Positions 22,516-32,587 of a stretch of DNA of 64,000 nt are shown here, piece by piece. The first letter of the stretch is position 1; each line of letters begins with the position of its first letter. Source of the DNA: Ascarosepion bandense. Lineage: Eukaryota; Mollusca; Cephalopoda; Sepiida; Sepiidae. Below the pieces are notes generated by a model. The model made no database searches, was not told the origin of the DNA, and was given only the letters and a program-made list of their open reading frames with translations. Where the stretch lies: the NCBI GenBank assembly GCA_037127315.1, contig JBBBDQ010001274.1, forward strand, positions 482,001 through 546,000, in the 5' to 3' direction. The position numbers and the translations under genes were made by a program.

Positions 22516-22712
22516 TAACCGACAGGTACATCCGACCGTAGGTAAGGTCAACAAAGGACAAGGGTGAGTGACAGATATATCCGGCCGTAGGTGATGTCAG
22601 CAAAGTTTAACAACAATATAAAAAATTTAAAAAAAACGACAACCAGCTTGAAAAGCAATGAACCGCCGGATATGATTGACAGATACACGCGGTCGTAGAT
22701 AACGTCAACAAA
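22516..22712. repeat. Three degenerate direct repeats of about 45 bp
   Basis: TGACAG(A/G)TA(C/T)AT/CGC...CGTAGGT...GTCA(A/G)CAAAG occurs at about 22525-22555, 22569-22603 and 22677-22713. Spacing is uneven. Purpose unknown. Confidence 0.5.
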
Positions 22713-23625
22713 GCGACAATTCCTTAAAAGCAAAAAGATGTGGAAGTTTAAAACTATATAAAATTTAGAATTTTTGGCTGAAGGGACAGAGAACTCTCGT
22801 TGGCTTCCGACTCCCGATGGCCTCTTTGTGATCACGACTCTCTCCGTCTGCTCTACGTGTTGCCTGTTGTTTACCAAGATCCAGCGGCAGTATATAGCAC
22901 TATCTATCCAACCTCGACAGTTCGAAAGCAATTAAGATGCTTTGTGAGTGATGAAATATTCTCCACACCGCAACCTTGTCCCACAGACGAAACATAGCTT
23001 GCTACACAATAGTGATTACTATGGTAGGCTTTCGGACGATACATTCTTTAGTTTCACCAGTTCAGACCGTCACGGACAAGAATCATCATGCAATGTTCAC
23101 AATGGACTATCATCCCCATTCCGTTGCTATTCTTTTGATAAGGATTAAGTTCTACTCACGCATCATTTTCCTTTTAAATAATTTCCCGCCAAGCAAGGTA
23201 GGAATGACAATAGTTCAGAGAGGGTTACTGAAAGTGAAAGTGAGAGAAAAACTCGGTATAGAAGGTGTTTAGGAAAGGAAAAAAGATGAACGGGATTCAA
23301 TAAGATATATGGAAATTGACGTTGCATTGAAGTTTTTTAACTGTGGAACAAACTCCCAAGAGTATGGATCTATGACAGCTATAGTTTTGGTCTATTCAAG
23401 TTTAGAGTCAACCGATATCTATCCTACATATCATTACAATGTGCGCCTCTCACACTCTCCATTCCCTTCTCTTACAACATTCTTGTTTAGTAACACTCTA
23501 CCATAACTGAATCCTTATATTTTGTGAATAAACTATTAAAAAATTGCACGAGCAATCTATTACGCTGATTCCAGCTACATCTGTCTAAGGTTAAGTTTTC
23601 CTGTTGAAGTATAGACATTATATAC
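22713..23625. other. Unassigned stretch
   Basis: Several 60-100 codon frames overlap on both strands with no recognised domain. The segment 22780-22990 is less AT-rich than its surroundings. Confidence 0.35.
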
Positions 23626-24095
23626 AAGGTATGATGGATAAATTGTCGTCTGATGACTTCAAAATGAAAAACGCATTTTGGAAGACATACAGTGTGCGTT
23701 AAATAATTTGTCGTTTAAATGACAACAAAACGAAAATAACAATGACATCTCATTTTAGCAAATATATAGAGTGCGATGGATAAATGAAAATGACATTGTC
23801 CACACATTTTAAAAGATATACAGAGTGCGATGGAAAAATTGTAGTCTAAATGACGCAAAAATGAAAATAAAATTTTCTTGATGTACGCGTCCGTGCAGAA
23901 TCTGATAATTTCAGCAACAAATTTGAAAGTTCTTTTCTCATCAGAAAAATCACAGTGAATTTTAATTTTAACCAATACTTTCCGAATATTCTGCACTGTC
24001 CTCAGATTAACACTCAAACATTCTGAAATGTTTTAATTAGGGCATCCAGTGCGAATGCCAAGCAGTACCGTGTACTTTTCCAGTTTCCTCGCAAA
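23626..24095 (-). mobile_element. Mariner/Tc1-like element end: repeated terminal modules plus N-terminal transposase relic
   Basis: On the minus strand FARKLEKYTVLLGIRTGCPN (about 24095-24030) and LSVNLRTVQNIRKVL (about 24015-23970) are the helix-turn-helix start of a mariner/Tc1-type transposase. The catalytic region is missing. Instead, four direct copies of a terminal module (consensus near GTGCGATGGATAAATTGTCGTCT plus AAATGACNNCAAAATGAAAA) follow at about 23632, 23690, 23766 and 23820. The same terminal word occurs at 52548. Confidence 0.65.
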
Positions 24096-24231
24096 GTGAA
24101 TTGTGTCATGGAGCTCTTTTTCTCAGAAATGGTTCCCAACTGACTCTACTATACTGTGCCGTCGGCAAAATCAAAAACAAAGGCACATGCCTGAAATTAT
24201 AAATATAAAATGGCGAAAATTCAACTCCGCC

Positions 24232-24233
<2 letters not shown>

Positions 24234-24285
<52 letters not shown>

Positions 24286-24301
24286 CTATCTACATATATA
24301 T
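24234..24301. repeat. (CT)n then (CTAT)n microsatellite
   Basis: CT repeats to about 24267 followed by six CTAT units and a short TA end. It abuts LINE-B at 24302. Confidence 0.95.
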
Positions 24302-25551
24302 AATTATCGCCCTATCAGCCTCCTACCTAACAGTTCAACATCTCACTGCCCATAAATAATTCTTTGACAGACACTAGGGTTTCCACCTTGCCAGGTCTAC
24401 TGCTGATTTGCTATCGACCATCGCCGAGTACATATACCAGGATCTCGATAAGAACGGCGATGCTCGTGCTCTTTCCATAGATATCTCTAAAGCATTTGAT
24501 AGGGTCTGACACGCCGGCCTTCTGCGCAAGATACAGGGCTATGGTATCACTGGACAATGCTTGGTTTGATTCAGTCGTTCCTATCAAACCCAATAATGGA
24601 GTCCGTCTTAAATAGGCATGCCTCCAGATAATTTCACACGAATGCGGGAGTCCCCCTAGTCTCCAACCTAGGCCCAAGGGTCTTTCTGAACTTCATCAAC
24701 GATCTCCCTGATGTGATCAAATCCCAAGTAGGCATTAATGCTGACGACACCACCATTTACTCGGTCTCAGTCAGAAATCTGCCAAGGCGAACAAAGCTAA
24801 TCTCGCTGCTGATCGTTAGAAGAAACTCCAATCTGTGGTGGACTATAGTTAGAAATGGCTCGTAAAATGTAATTCTTCCGTCAACCAACGTAGATAATCA
24901 CTCCTGTCCCTCATTGACATGGATCTAGCTAGTTTCCCCAAGAGCAATACAATGCGCCTCCCCGGCCTCACTCTCTCAACCGACCTCATCTTGCACATAT
25001 ACAAATCAATCATCCGTCCATGCATTGAATACTGTTGTCATACCTGGTTTGGCGTCCTTGCTATTTATCTCGCCGTTTTAATGGCTTCTGCTCCGAGGAA
25101 CTTAGCTTCCTGGTGCCCCCTCTGCAAGAATTTACTCGAGTAACTAGAGTGGAAACAAGGTCCCATCCTTTTACATTCAAATGCAGCCGTTTCTTCTACT
25201 TTAGTAGCTTCTTTTCTCGCACTTCAAGCCTGTGGAACTCCCTTTCGTACACTTGCAACCCTGACAGCAACAATCTACAAGAATTTACCTGCAATTTCAA
25301 TTTTCATCTGTTATCCCCTTGACCCTCATCCTTTCCTCAACACTCTCTGAATGTTGTTCTTATTTTTTCACTCTACTCTCACGCAGCTCTCTTCACATCA
25401 GTATTCCCATCTTCTTTTGCCCATTCTTTTGACACCCTATGTAACCGGTTCTTCTTCTTTCTTTTCGATTTTTTCTATGTACCCCTTGACTCTTCTCTTA
25501 TGTAGCCCCTGCTCACCAGTGGCAGTACTGCCTTGTTTAGGGTGAAATGGT

Positions 25552-25552
<1 letters not shown>
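24302..25552 (+). mobile_element. LINE-B copy: CR1-like RT relic with 3' end
   Basis: Reads IIAL(S)LLP, GFRKTRVSTLPGLLLICYR-equivalent frames, then SIDISKAFDRV (motif A, about 24476-24508, followed by a stop), an INADDTTIYS motif C near 24730-24765, FPKSNTMRLPGLTLSTDL (about 24935), IYKSIIRPCIEYCCHTWFG (about 25000-25055), the LTRVTRVETRSHPFTFK and SLWNSLSYTCNPDSNNLQEF block, and the 3' UTR word AGCCCCTGCTCACCAGTGGC...CTTG...GGTGAAATGGTTA. It ends in (GATA)n rather than the A-rich tail of other copies. Confidence 0.85.

Positions 25553-25604
<52 letters not shown>
25553..25604. repeat. (GATA)n microsatellite at a LINE-B 3' end
   Basis: About 13 GATA units directly continue the LINE-B terminal word GGTTAGATA. 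The array probably arose from the LINE tail. Confidence 0.92.
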
Positions 25605-26309
25605 CGAGCAAACTGGGATTAATTGCATTTAAGGTATAACTCGACATTCTCCAAGATTTCAAATAGTAAATTTAGAGCCACACCACCGGTTGCAGTATAG
25701 ATATCATACCCAGGAGTGGTTGTACCTGTTAGGATCCCATCTATGGGTCAAATAGTTTGCGTGTATGCCTGAGTGTGCATGTTTGTTGTGCATGTGTGTG
25801 TGTACACTATATGTACACGTGTGGGAGGGGTATGTATATACGTACTTTGAGGGGAATATTTGCATCATGTATATGTGTGTATGCGTACATGTGTGGAGGC
25901 TTTTCGAAGCCTGAGCAAATTCATCATGAGCGTTTCCAAGTCACCATCTCTCGCACCAGAGAAGGCAAACTCTGACATCAAAGCCTCTTATTTATTTATG
26001 GTCCACCATGCATTACCCAATGTATTTAAGGCACCGGGAAGGTTAAAATCCATGATAATATAACATACTATCATCAAAAACACCTTAACGCCTGGCAAAT
26101 AGTGCACCTGTATAGACGATATTTTTTAATCAAGAGAGTGTGTTTTGTGCTGAACAAGCAACTGACCTCTTTAAAGAAATCATAATGAAGGTTGATCGGT
26201 AGTTGGATGCCATGCAGGATAAAAGTTTCAAGCATAAGTGTAAAATAAAGGCCACCATTCACTGCTGACCCTCAATTATCGTTTACGATATGAGAGTCCA
26301 CTATATATA
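25605..26309. other. Unassigned, with GT-rich segment and a dispersed repeat
   Basis: 25685-25752 is the reverse complement of a sequence also found at about 31270-31440 (AACTATTTGACCCATAG...ATACCCAGGA words). 25755-25900 is GT-rich. The rest is not recognised. Confidence 0.45.
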
Positions 26310-26613
26310 TATAGTCATCCGCAGACAGATCTGTTTCGCTGTATCACAGCTCATCAGTACGATTAGACATCCGATTGCTTTTACCCATGATTGAAACCCG
26401 ACAGAATTGGCGTCAGTAGGCGATTCTACCTCTGAGATAAGGGCGCTTGTTAGAAGGAGGCAGACTTTTAGCGCGTGATGTATCATACGCCAGTAGCTAG
26501 TGTGCTCTAATTCATTACTGAATGAGCGATGCGTAGATGCTAGAGTAGCTATTGTTTTTCAAAGTCTATCATTTTTGCAGAGTGCTCAATCAGGGTGTGA
26601 GAGCGGAAATACA
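26310..26613 (-). mobile_element. SINE-C copy A: tRNA-like head with hammerhead tail
   Basis: Minus-strand unit. tRNA-like head with A-box region TATCTCAGAGGTAGAATCG (26439-26421) and B-box-like GGGTTTCAATCATGG (26399-26385), followed by a hammerhead ribozyme motif at 26368-26314 and then an (AT)n stretch at 26303-26312. Upstream of the head (26460-26613) is a segment that is also present upstream of copy B, so the repeating unit is 300 bp. Small animal retroelements that carry hammerheads are known; the tRNA-head plus hammerhead arrangement is what I read here. Confidence 0.72.
26314..26368 (-). ncRNA. Hammerhead ribozyme motif, complete core (SINE-C copy A)
   Basis: Reading the minus strand: stem I outer GTC, spacer TAA, inner TCGTA; catalytic CTGATGA (26357-26351); stem II GCTG-TGATA-CAGC; GAAA; stem III ACAG-AT-CTGT; cleavage triplet GTC ending at 26324; then stem I return TGCGG, AT, GAC. 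All invariant hammerhead positions (C3 U4 G5 A6 N7 G8 A9, G12 A13 A14, A15.1-U16.1, H17) are satisfied. Stem III is only four pairs with a two-base loop, so activity as a monomer may be weak; stem I is open, which makes this type I. Predicted cut lies between 26324 and 26323. Confidence 0.75.
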
Positions 26614-26870
26614 ATTATCAGCTGAGAGTCCTGTTTCGCTGTATCACAGCTTATCTGTACAGTTAGACATCCAATTGCTTCCAGCCACAATTGAATCCCG
26701 ATTGATTTGACATTAGTCGGCGATTCTGTCTCTCAGCTAAGGACGCTCGGAGAAAGGCAGATTTTAGCGCGGTATATACAGAATGTAAACACACGACAAC
26801 AGCCACACGAGTTTTCAAATTCATCAGTGAGTGATAGCGGTGAGTAGTCTCTTTTATCGTATATATATAT

Positions 26871-26872
<2 letters not shown>
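26614..26872 (-). mobile_element. SINE-C copy B: tRNA-like head with decayed hammerhead
   Basis: Direct repeat of copy A displaced by exactly 300 bp (CTGTTTCGCTGTATCACAGC at 26331 and 26631). B-box-like GGGATTCAATTGTGG near 26698-26684; A-box region near 26736-26718. Stem II and GAAA are intact, but the CTGATGA strand reads CAGATAA (26657-26651), and the GTC triplet side is altered, so this ribozyme should be inactive. Upstream segment 26760-26870 is homologous to 26460-26590. Confidence 0.7.

Positions 26873-26873
<1 letters not shown>

Positions 26874-26929
<56 letters not shown>
26874..26929. repeat. (GA)n microsatellite
   Basis: About 28 GA units directly after a short (AT)n at the upstream edge of SINE-C copy B. 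Confidence 0.95.
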
Positions 26930-26932
<3 letters not shown>

Positions 26933-27059
26933 GAAAACTTTAAAAACATTTTCGTTTTTGCGATATACGCATCACTCTTCAGAAATTAATTGAACGCTTT
27001 TGGTGACTGGTGTGTGTATACACTGCTCATATACAACACGTTCAAAGTTCCCTTCTCTG

Positions 27060-27200
27060 ATTCAATGCGTCTATGGTTTAGTGGGTAGCGACTCCGACTG
27101 ACACCGAATCGGTGGAGTTTCGCTCCCGGCCAGAAGCAAGTGGATATGTCTACCACACTGATGAGCTGTGATACAGCAAAATAGGCTTGTATGTGGATGA

Positions 27201-27203
<3 letters not shown>
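27060..27203 (+). mobile_element. SINE-C copy C, plus strand
   Basis: tRNA-like head: A-box region TGGTTTAGTGGGTAGCG at 27074-27090, B-box-like AGTTTCGCTCCCGG at 27116-27129, with an intervening CACCGAATCGGTG arm. The hammerhead-type tail follows at 27148-27201 and the element ends in GACTA directly joined to (TA)n. A minus-strand frame across it is not coding. Confidence 0.72.
27148..27201 (+). ncRNA. Hammerhead ribozyme motif with one core mutation (SINE-C copy C)
   Basis: Stem I outer GTC (27148-27150), spacer TA, inner CCACA; CTGATGA at 27158-27164; stem II GCTG-TGATA-CAGC at 27165-27177; AAAA where GAAA is required (G12 to A at 27178); stem III ATAG-GC-TTGT; GTA triplet ending 27191; stem I return TGTGG, AT, GAC. 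Stem I differs from copy A in sequence but remains fully paired, which is compensatory change. The G12 change predicts loss of cleavage. Confidence 0.72.

Positions 27204-27242
<39 letters not shown>
27204..27242. repeat. (AT)n microsatellite at SINE-C 3' end
   Basis: Perfect alternating TA that begins at the last base of SINE-C copy C. Copy A also ends in an (AT)n run. Confidence 0.95.
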
Positions 27243-27248
<6 letters not shown>

Positions 27249-27955
27249 TATCAGTGTATGTATATATGTAAAATGACAATATGTGTAAATACAAAAGTAA
27301 TATTGTAGTCGACGCATTTTACCAGGGACTTTATCATGATTTAACATGATAAATGTAACATGTAACAATTATTTATATACAAGAGCAAAAATGTTATTGC
27401 TTTTTAAAAAATGTTAGTCAAGCTATGGACTACACAAAGTGACACAATTCAGTGTCTGATAAACAAATGTGAATAAATGATGTTCGTGATTTTTTTCTAT
27501 TTATTGTAAATAAGTATTTAAATTGTTTTAGTTTGGGATACGTTTATATGTTATTTTAAATAACATGAGCTTATTAATTTAACCATTTTCTTTTAATTTC
27601 TAAACATATTTGCAGTCTGCCTTGGATTAGGAAAGGAATAATCCTTTCAGGAATAGAGATATATGAAAAAGTCCGGAACGCAGATTCATATTTTGATAAG
27701 ATTCGATAGCGTCACTCTCGAGAATTTTCCGTCTAAGCAAGATACTTTCTCTTTTAATAATTGTGACATTGTTTAGATCAAAGTTTCCCCAATGTATTGT
27801 GATAAGCAAGTTCTAAGAGATGGGCATGCAATTTATACGACCGGAAAAACATTAAACTAAATAAAAAACACACATAAAATACTATCAACGAACTTCATAA
27901 TATCTTCAATCTAAAAACAATGTATCCAATCTTAACAACATCAAAATAATTACAA
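27243..27955. other. Unassigned AT-rich stretch
   Basis: No gene or known repeat. The 27620-27810 minus frame has no recognised domain. It may be decayed sequence of the Penelope-like relic that follows. Confidence 0.35.
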
Positions 27956-28300
27956 CTTCATCCAAAACTTTCATGGATATGATCAGAACCAAAAATACCC
28001 ATAGCATTAAAATTTCTTCAGAATACAGGTTTATATGAAATAAACTGCCAGAACTACTCCTCAAAATACATTGGGGAAACTTGCAGAAAATTAAAAAACT
28101 TTAGGACACAAAATCTTACACACAAAAAATTATCAAATCATTAGTTATAGATAGAAAAAAATCAAGAATGACAAATGCATTAAAAAAGAACAATTCAAGA
28201 CGATAAAGTCCCTAAGACGCAAGGGATTACTGAGAATTAAAGACAACCGAATTAAGGAAACTGATAAAATGTTACTGAGGAAAAAATAACAATAAAATGA
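27956..28300 (+). mobile_element. Penelope-like relic: GIY-YIG endonuclease part
   Basis: The frame at 28025-28140 reads GLYEINCQNYSSKYIGETCRKLKNFRTQ, which has the two signature elements of a GIY-YIG nuclease (GxY ... YIG with Arg downstream). Upstream 27960-28020 and downstream words (DNRIKE-, MTNALKKNN-type) are compatible with the flanks of a Penelope endonuclease. It is a different subfamily from the relics at 11440-12190 and 54640-56460, which have a CPxxGxC motif. RT is not visible. Confidence 0.68.
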
Positions 28301-28419
28301 ACAGGATTCATGGAGATAGAAGAGAACGATCGACGTTGCCTTTAAATTATTGTAGGTTTTCTTTGACAAGAAAACAAGAACCTGAAAGAAAAATCCACAG
28401 GTGCAAATGCGGAAGAAGA

Positions 28420-28990
28420 ATCTTATTAGAATAATCCTTGCGGTTATATTTATAAATTTAGAGAGTAAAATGACAATGTAGTACTACGCTTAAATTCATG
28501 AAGTTGGAGTACCAAAGCAGAGAGCTTATTACAACAATTATCATGAAAATATTTGTATAAAAATGCACAGAGAAACTCTGTTGCGGTAGTGGGAAAAACC
28601 ACTGAAGCTCAGATGCCAGGTCAAGGCCAGTATCATTGCAGATTCTTTGGATTTTGTCATGAATATCTGGATGATTCGCAGAAACATCAGATGAGATGTA
28701 GCGGCAATATTCAATCAACGGAAGAATGTTTGACTTGTACAAAACTTATACCTAAACTGATCGACCCGAGAGAAATTGTCGAATAGGACACGGTGTACCA
28801 ACATTCTTAGCAGCAAACTTAGATAGAGATGAGATAATTTTCTCGCATATAGCATAGGTGATAAAGATCTATATAGCATTCTGGAAAAAGATTGATTTAC
28901 AGAGGAAAACAATTTGAGTAATCCGTAACCTCTACTTCCGAAGGCGAGAGATGCGGAAGAAAAACCAGTTAGCCATTTCAACAATGAAAT
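28420..28990 (-). mobile_element. LINE-B fragment, minus strand
   Basis: Minus-strand frames read SSASLAFGSRGYGLLKLFSSVNQSFSRMLYRSLSP and then LYKSNILPLIEYCRYISSDVS with HDKIQRICNDTGLDLASEL: this is the LINE-B block that follows the RT domain (TGFSS..SRGYGL / IRPCIEYC). Frame changes occur at about 28740. It is inverted relative to the copy at 29150-29740. Confidence 0.75.
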
Positions 28991-29149
28991 GATATCAATC
29001 TACTACTAGTACTACTAAATTCAGAAAGTCAATGTATCAAAGGAGGAAAGCTTATCAGGTCATTACAAATCAGTTCTGTCTCTTCGTTAGAGTTTCCCGT
29101 GTGGGTACCAATATGTTATTATTACTTTGTAGTTAATTTTATTACTGAT

Positions 29150-29745
29150 AGGATTGTTGGGTCTCTATTTCGAGCGAGAAAGGTTTTTCGTCAGAATTCA
29201 TCTTGCACATTTATAAATCTACTATTCGTCCGTGCATTGAATATTGTTGCCATATCTAGTCAGGTGCTCCTGCTATTCTCGACAAAAGGATCAGCAATGT
29301 AATCGTTCCTGACTTGATATCTTGACTGCAGAAATTTTCTTCCCAACATGACGTGACTCCCTTTTGTCTTTTTTATGAATATTTTCATGCAAAATTCTCA
29401 GATGAGCTTTTATTTCTGATGCCCCGTCCATGTGAATTTAAGCAGGCTAATTCATTGGTATCTAGCTCCCACCCTTTTACCGATGGAATAGTTCAATTGT
29501 AATAGCCACTTCTGCTCCAACAATTTCTTTTCTCGTACTTCCCGTCTGTTGAACTTCCTTCCATTTACTTGCTTCCCTGATAGCTGTAATCTCAAAAAAC
29601 TTAAATGCAACGTCAATTGCTATCTTTTATTTTCTTGTATAAGGTTCATCTTTTATCCTTCCTTCAATCAGTCTTTTCTTTCATTGCAACCCCCTGCACA
29701 CTATTGAGTGCCCCACCTTGCTTGGGGGAAATGATTAAAAAACAA
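29150..29745 (+). mobile_element. LINE-B 3' fragment, plus strand
   Basis: Reads LHIYKSTIRPCIEYCCHI equivalents at about 29205-29255, DKRISNVIVPDLIS near 29285, the PVELPSIYLLP / SCNLKKLKCNVNCYLL block at about 29545-29630, and the tail GCACACTATTGAGTGCC...TTGCTTGGGGGAAATGATTAAAAAAC ending about 29745. Confidence 0.78.
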
Positions 29746-29784
29746 AAATCTTCAAAACTTATTTTAATTGAAGACAAGTGTTAG

Positions 29785-29972
29785 AAATAGACGCCCCGTT
29801 TTTACACAAAGCTGTGTAGATTATATCTACGGGCTTATGTATCCTAGACAACTTAATAAAGAAAAATTGCTCTCTGGCAGGTTTCAAACATGCGTCCCCC
29901 TTTGTAGGAGAAACTAAATCTGATCCGGTGTGCTTTAGCCCACTCGGCAACAGAGAGTGTTACGGCCCAACA
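29785..29972 (-). mobile_element. SINE-D copy 1, tRNA-Leu/Ser-like head
   Basis: Minus strand: TGTTGCCGAGTGGGCTAAAGC (A-box region, about 29955-29935) followed by a long variable-arm-like insert and GTTTGAAACCTGCC (B-box region near 29885), then CTAGGATACATAAGCCCGTAGATATAATCTACACAGC. The GCCGAGTGG word is typical of tRNAs with a long variable arm. Acceptor ends do not pair, so I call it a SINE head and not a tRNA gene. Confidence 0.65.
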
Positions 29973-30124
29973 AAATTACATTTAAGCTTTATTTTTAAGG
30001 AAAGCATATCCCTTCCCCAGATTTCCTTGAAAGACCACATCTTTTCAATTTTGTATCCAAAGCTTGAACAAACGAATTTCTAAAGAATATACAGGTTTAT
30101 TTTAATCCGACATTTTTTATTACT

Positions 30125-30268
30125 TCAAACCTAATTTTTAGTGGGTATCCGCGTTTAAAATATACGTCCTGTCTTTTCTTTTTAAGTAAAAAATATCTAT
30201 TTCGTCTACAGGCCGGTACATTCGAGAAAACATAATAAAAAAATGTGCTCCCCAGTAAAAAAGACTAC
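30125..30268 (-). mobile_element. SINE-D body fragment
   Basis: Shares with 29785-29860 and 63230-63290 the words GTCTACAGGCCGGTACATTCGAGAAAA on the + strand. The tRNA-like head is missing. Confidence 0.5.
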
Positions 30269-31904
<1,636 letters not shown>

Positions 31905-32215
31905 TTTTTATCGTATCACCCCGAGCAAGGCGGTAATGCCACTGATGTGCAGGGGGCTACGTAATAGTGAAAAAATTGGAAAAGAGAAAGCCGGAAACCA
32001 CATCCTAAACAGGGAACAAGGGATGAGCCTCTTAACCTGTTCAACAGATGTGGGTGGAGTGTGAACCGGGCGATAGATGGATCTATCTACTCCACTTGAA
32101 AAAAAAAAAACAAAGTGAGAAGATTAGAAAGAGAAAACCGGAAACCACATCCTAAACAGGGAACAAGGGATGAGCCTCTTTACCTGTTCAATAGACGTGG
32201 GTGGAGTGTTTTACA
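31905..32215 (-). mobile_element. 155-bp-unit element, two units plus LINE-like tail
   Basis: On the minus strand: two units of the repeat also found at 44515-46740 and 60165-61140 (ACTCCACCCACGTCTATTGAACAGGTGAAGAGGCTCATCCCTTG core, split here as two copies at about 32205-32125 and 32060-31985), then the tail word TACGTAGCCCCCTGCACATCAGTGGC...CTTGCTCGGGGTGATACGAT followed by an A-rich run (T run on + at 31898-31910). It is a short, complete-looking version of the arrays. Confidence 0.78.
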
Positions 32216-32464
32216 CTATTTACATTGTTCGGACTATTGTCTTCATCTTTACTACTATATTTATGAAGTTTCGGCTGTTGTAAGCTCCTGCCTTCTTTAG
32301 GTGCTAGAAATTTCGAATCAAACCCTTTATTACGATCACTAGGGTATACCATTTTTATGCCTTATCCGATGGAACTTCTGATAGCCATGTAGTTATCTAC
32401 CTTAATCTTAACTCTATAAGTTATTTGTTTTTCACTGCTGTAACCTGGTATTGAACTCACAACT
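32205..32464 (-). mobile_element. SINE-B copy, minus arm of an inverted pair
   Basis: Near full-length body: 3' tail (ACATTGTTCGGACTATTGTC on +, 32218), GAAATTTCGAA...ACCCTTT block, CTGCTGTAACCTGGTATTGAACTC B-box region at about 32437-32458. The A-box part is missing; at 32465 it joins the + copy. Confidence 0.78.
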
Positions 32465-32582
32465 CCTTGAGGACACATGACCCAGCAAATATAGACTTTA
32501 GTTAGTTCAAGTAACTTGACCCAAAGAGTTGTGAGTTCAATACTAGGCTATAGCAATGGTGAACAAATAACTTAGAATATAT
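32465..32582 (+). mobile_element. SINE-B copy, plus arm, 3' truncated
   Basis: Begins CCTTGAGGACACATGACCCAG, continues with GTAACTTGACCCAAAGAGTTGTGAGTTCAATACTAGGCTATAGC and stops after ACAAATAACTTAGAA. Its start coincides with the junction with the minus arm, as at 12391 and 62479. Confidence 0.75.
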
Positions 32583-32587
32583 AAACA

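Noticed and set aside
25553..25604. CRISPR-like regular repeat
   Set aside because: Simple GATA microsatellite in a eukaryotic context; no spacers.
27071..27130. Possible tRNA gene in SINE-C copy C
   Set aside because: A- and B-box regions are good, but acceptor stem pairing fails and the unit continues as a repeated SINE.
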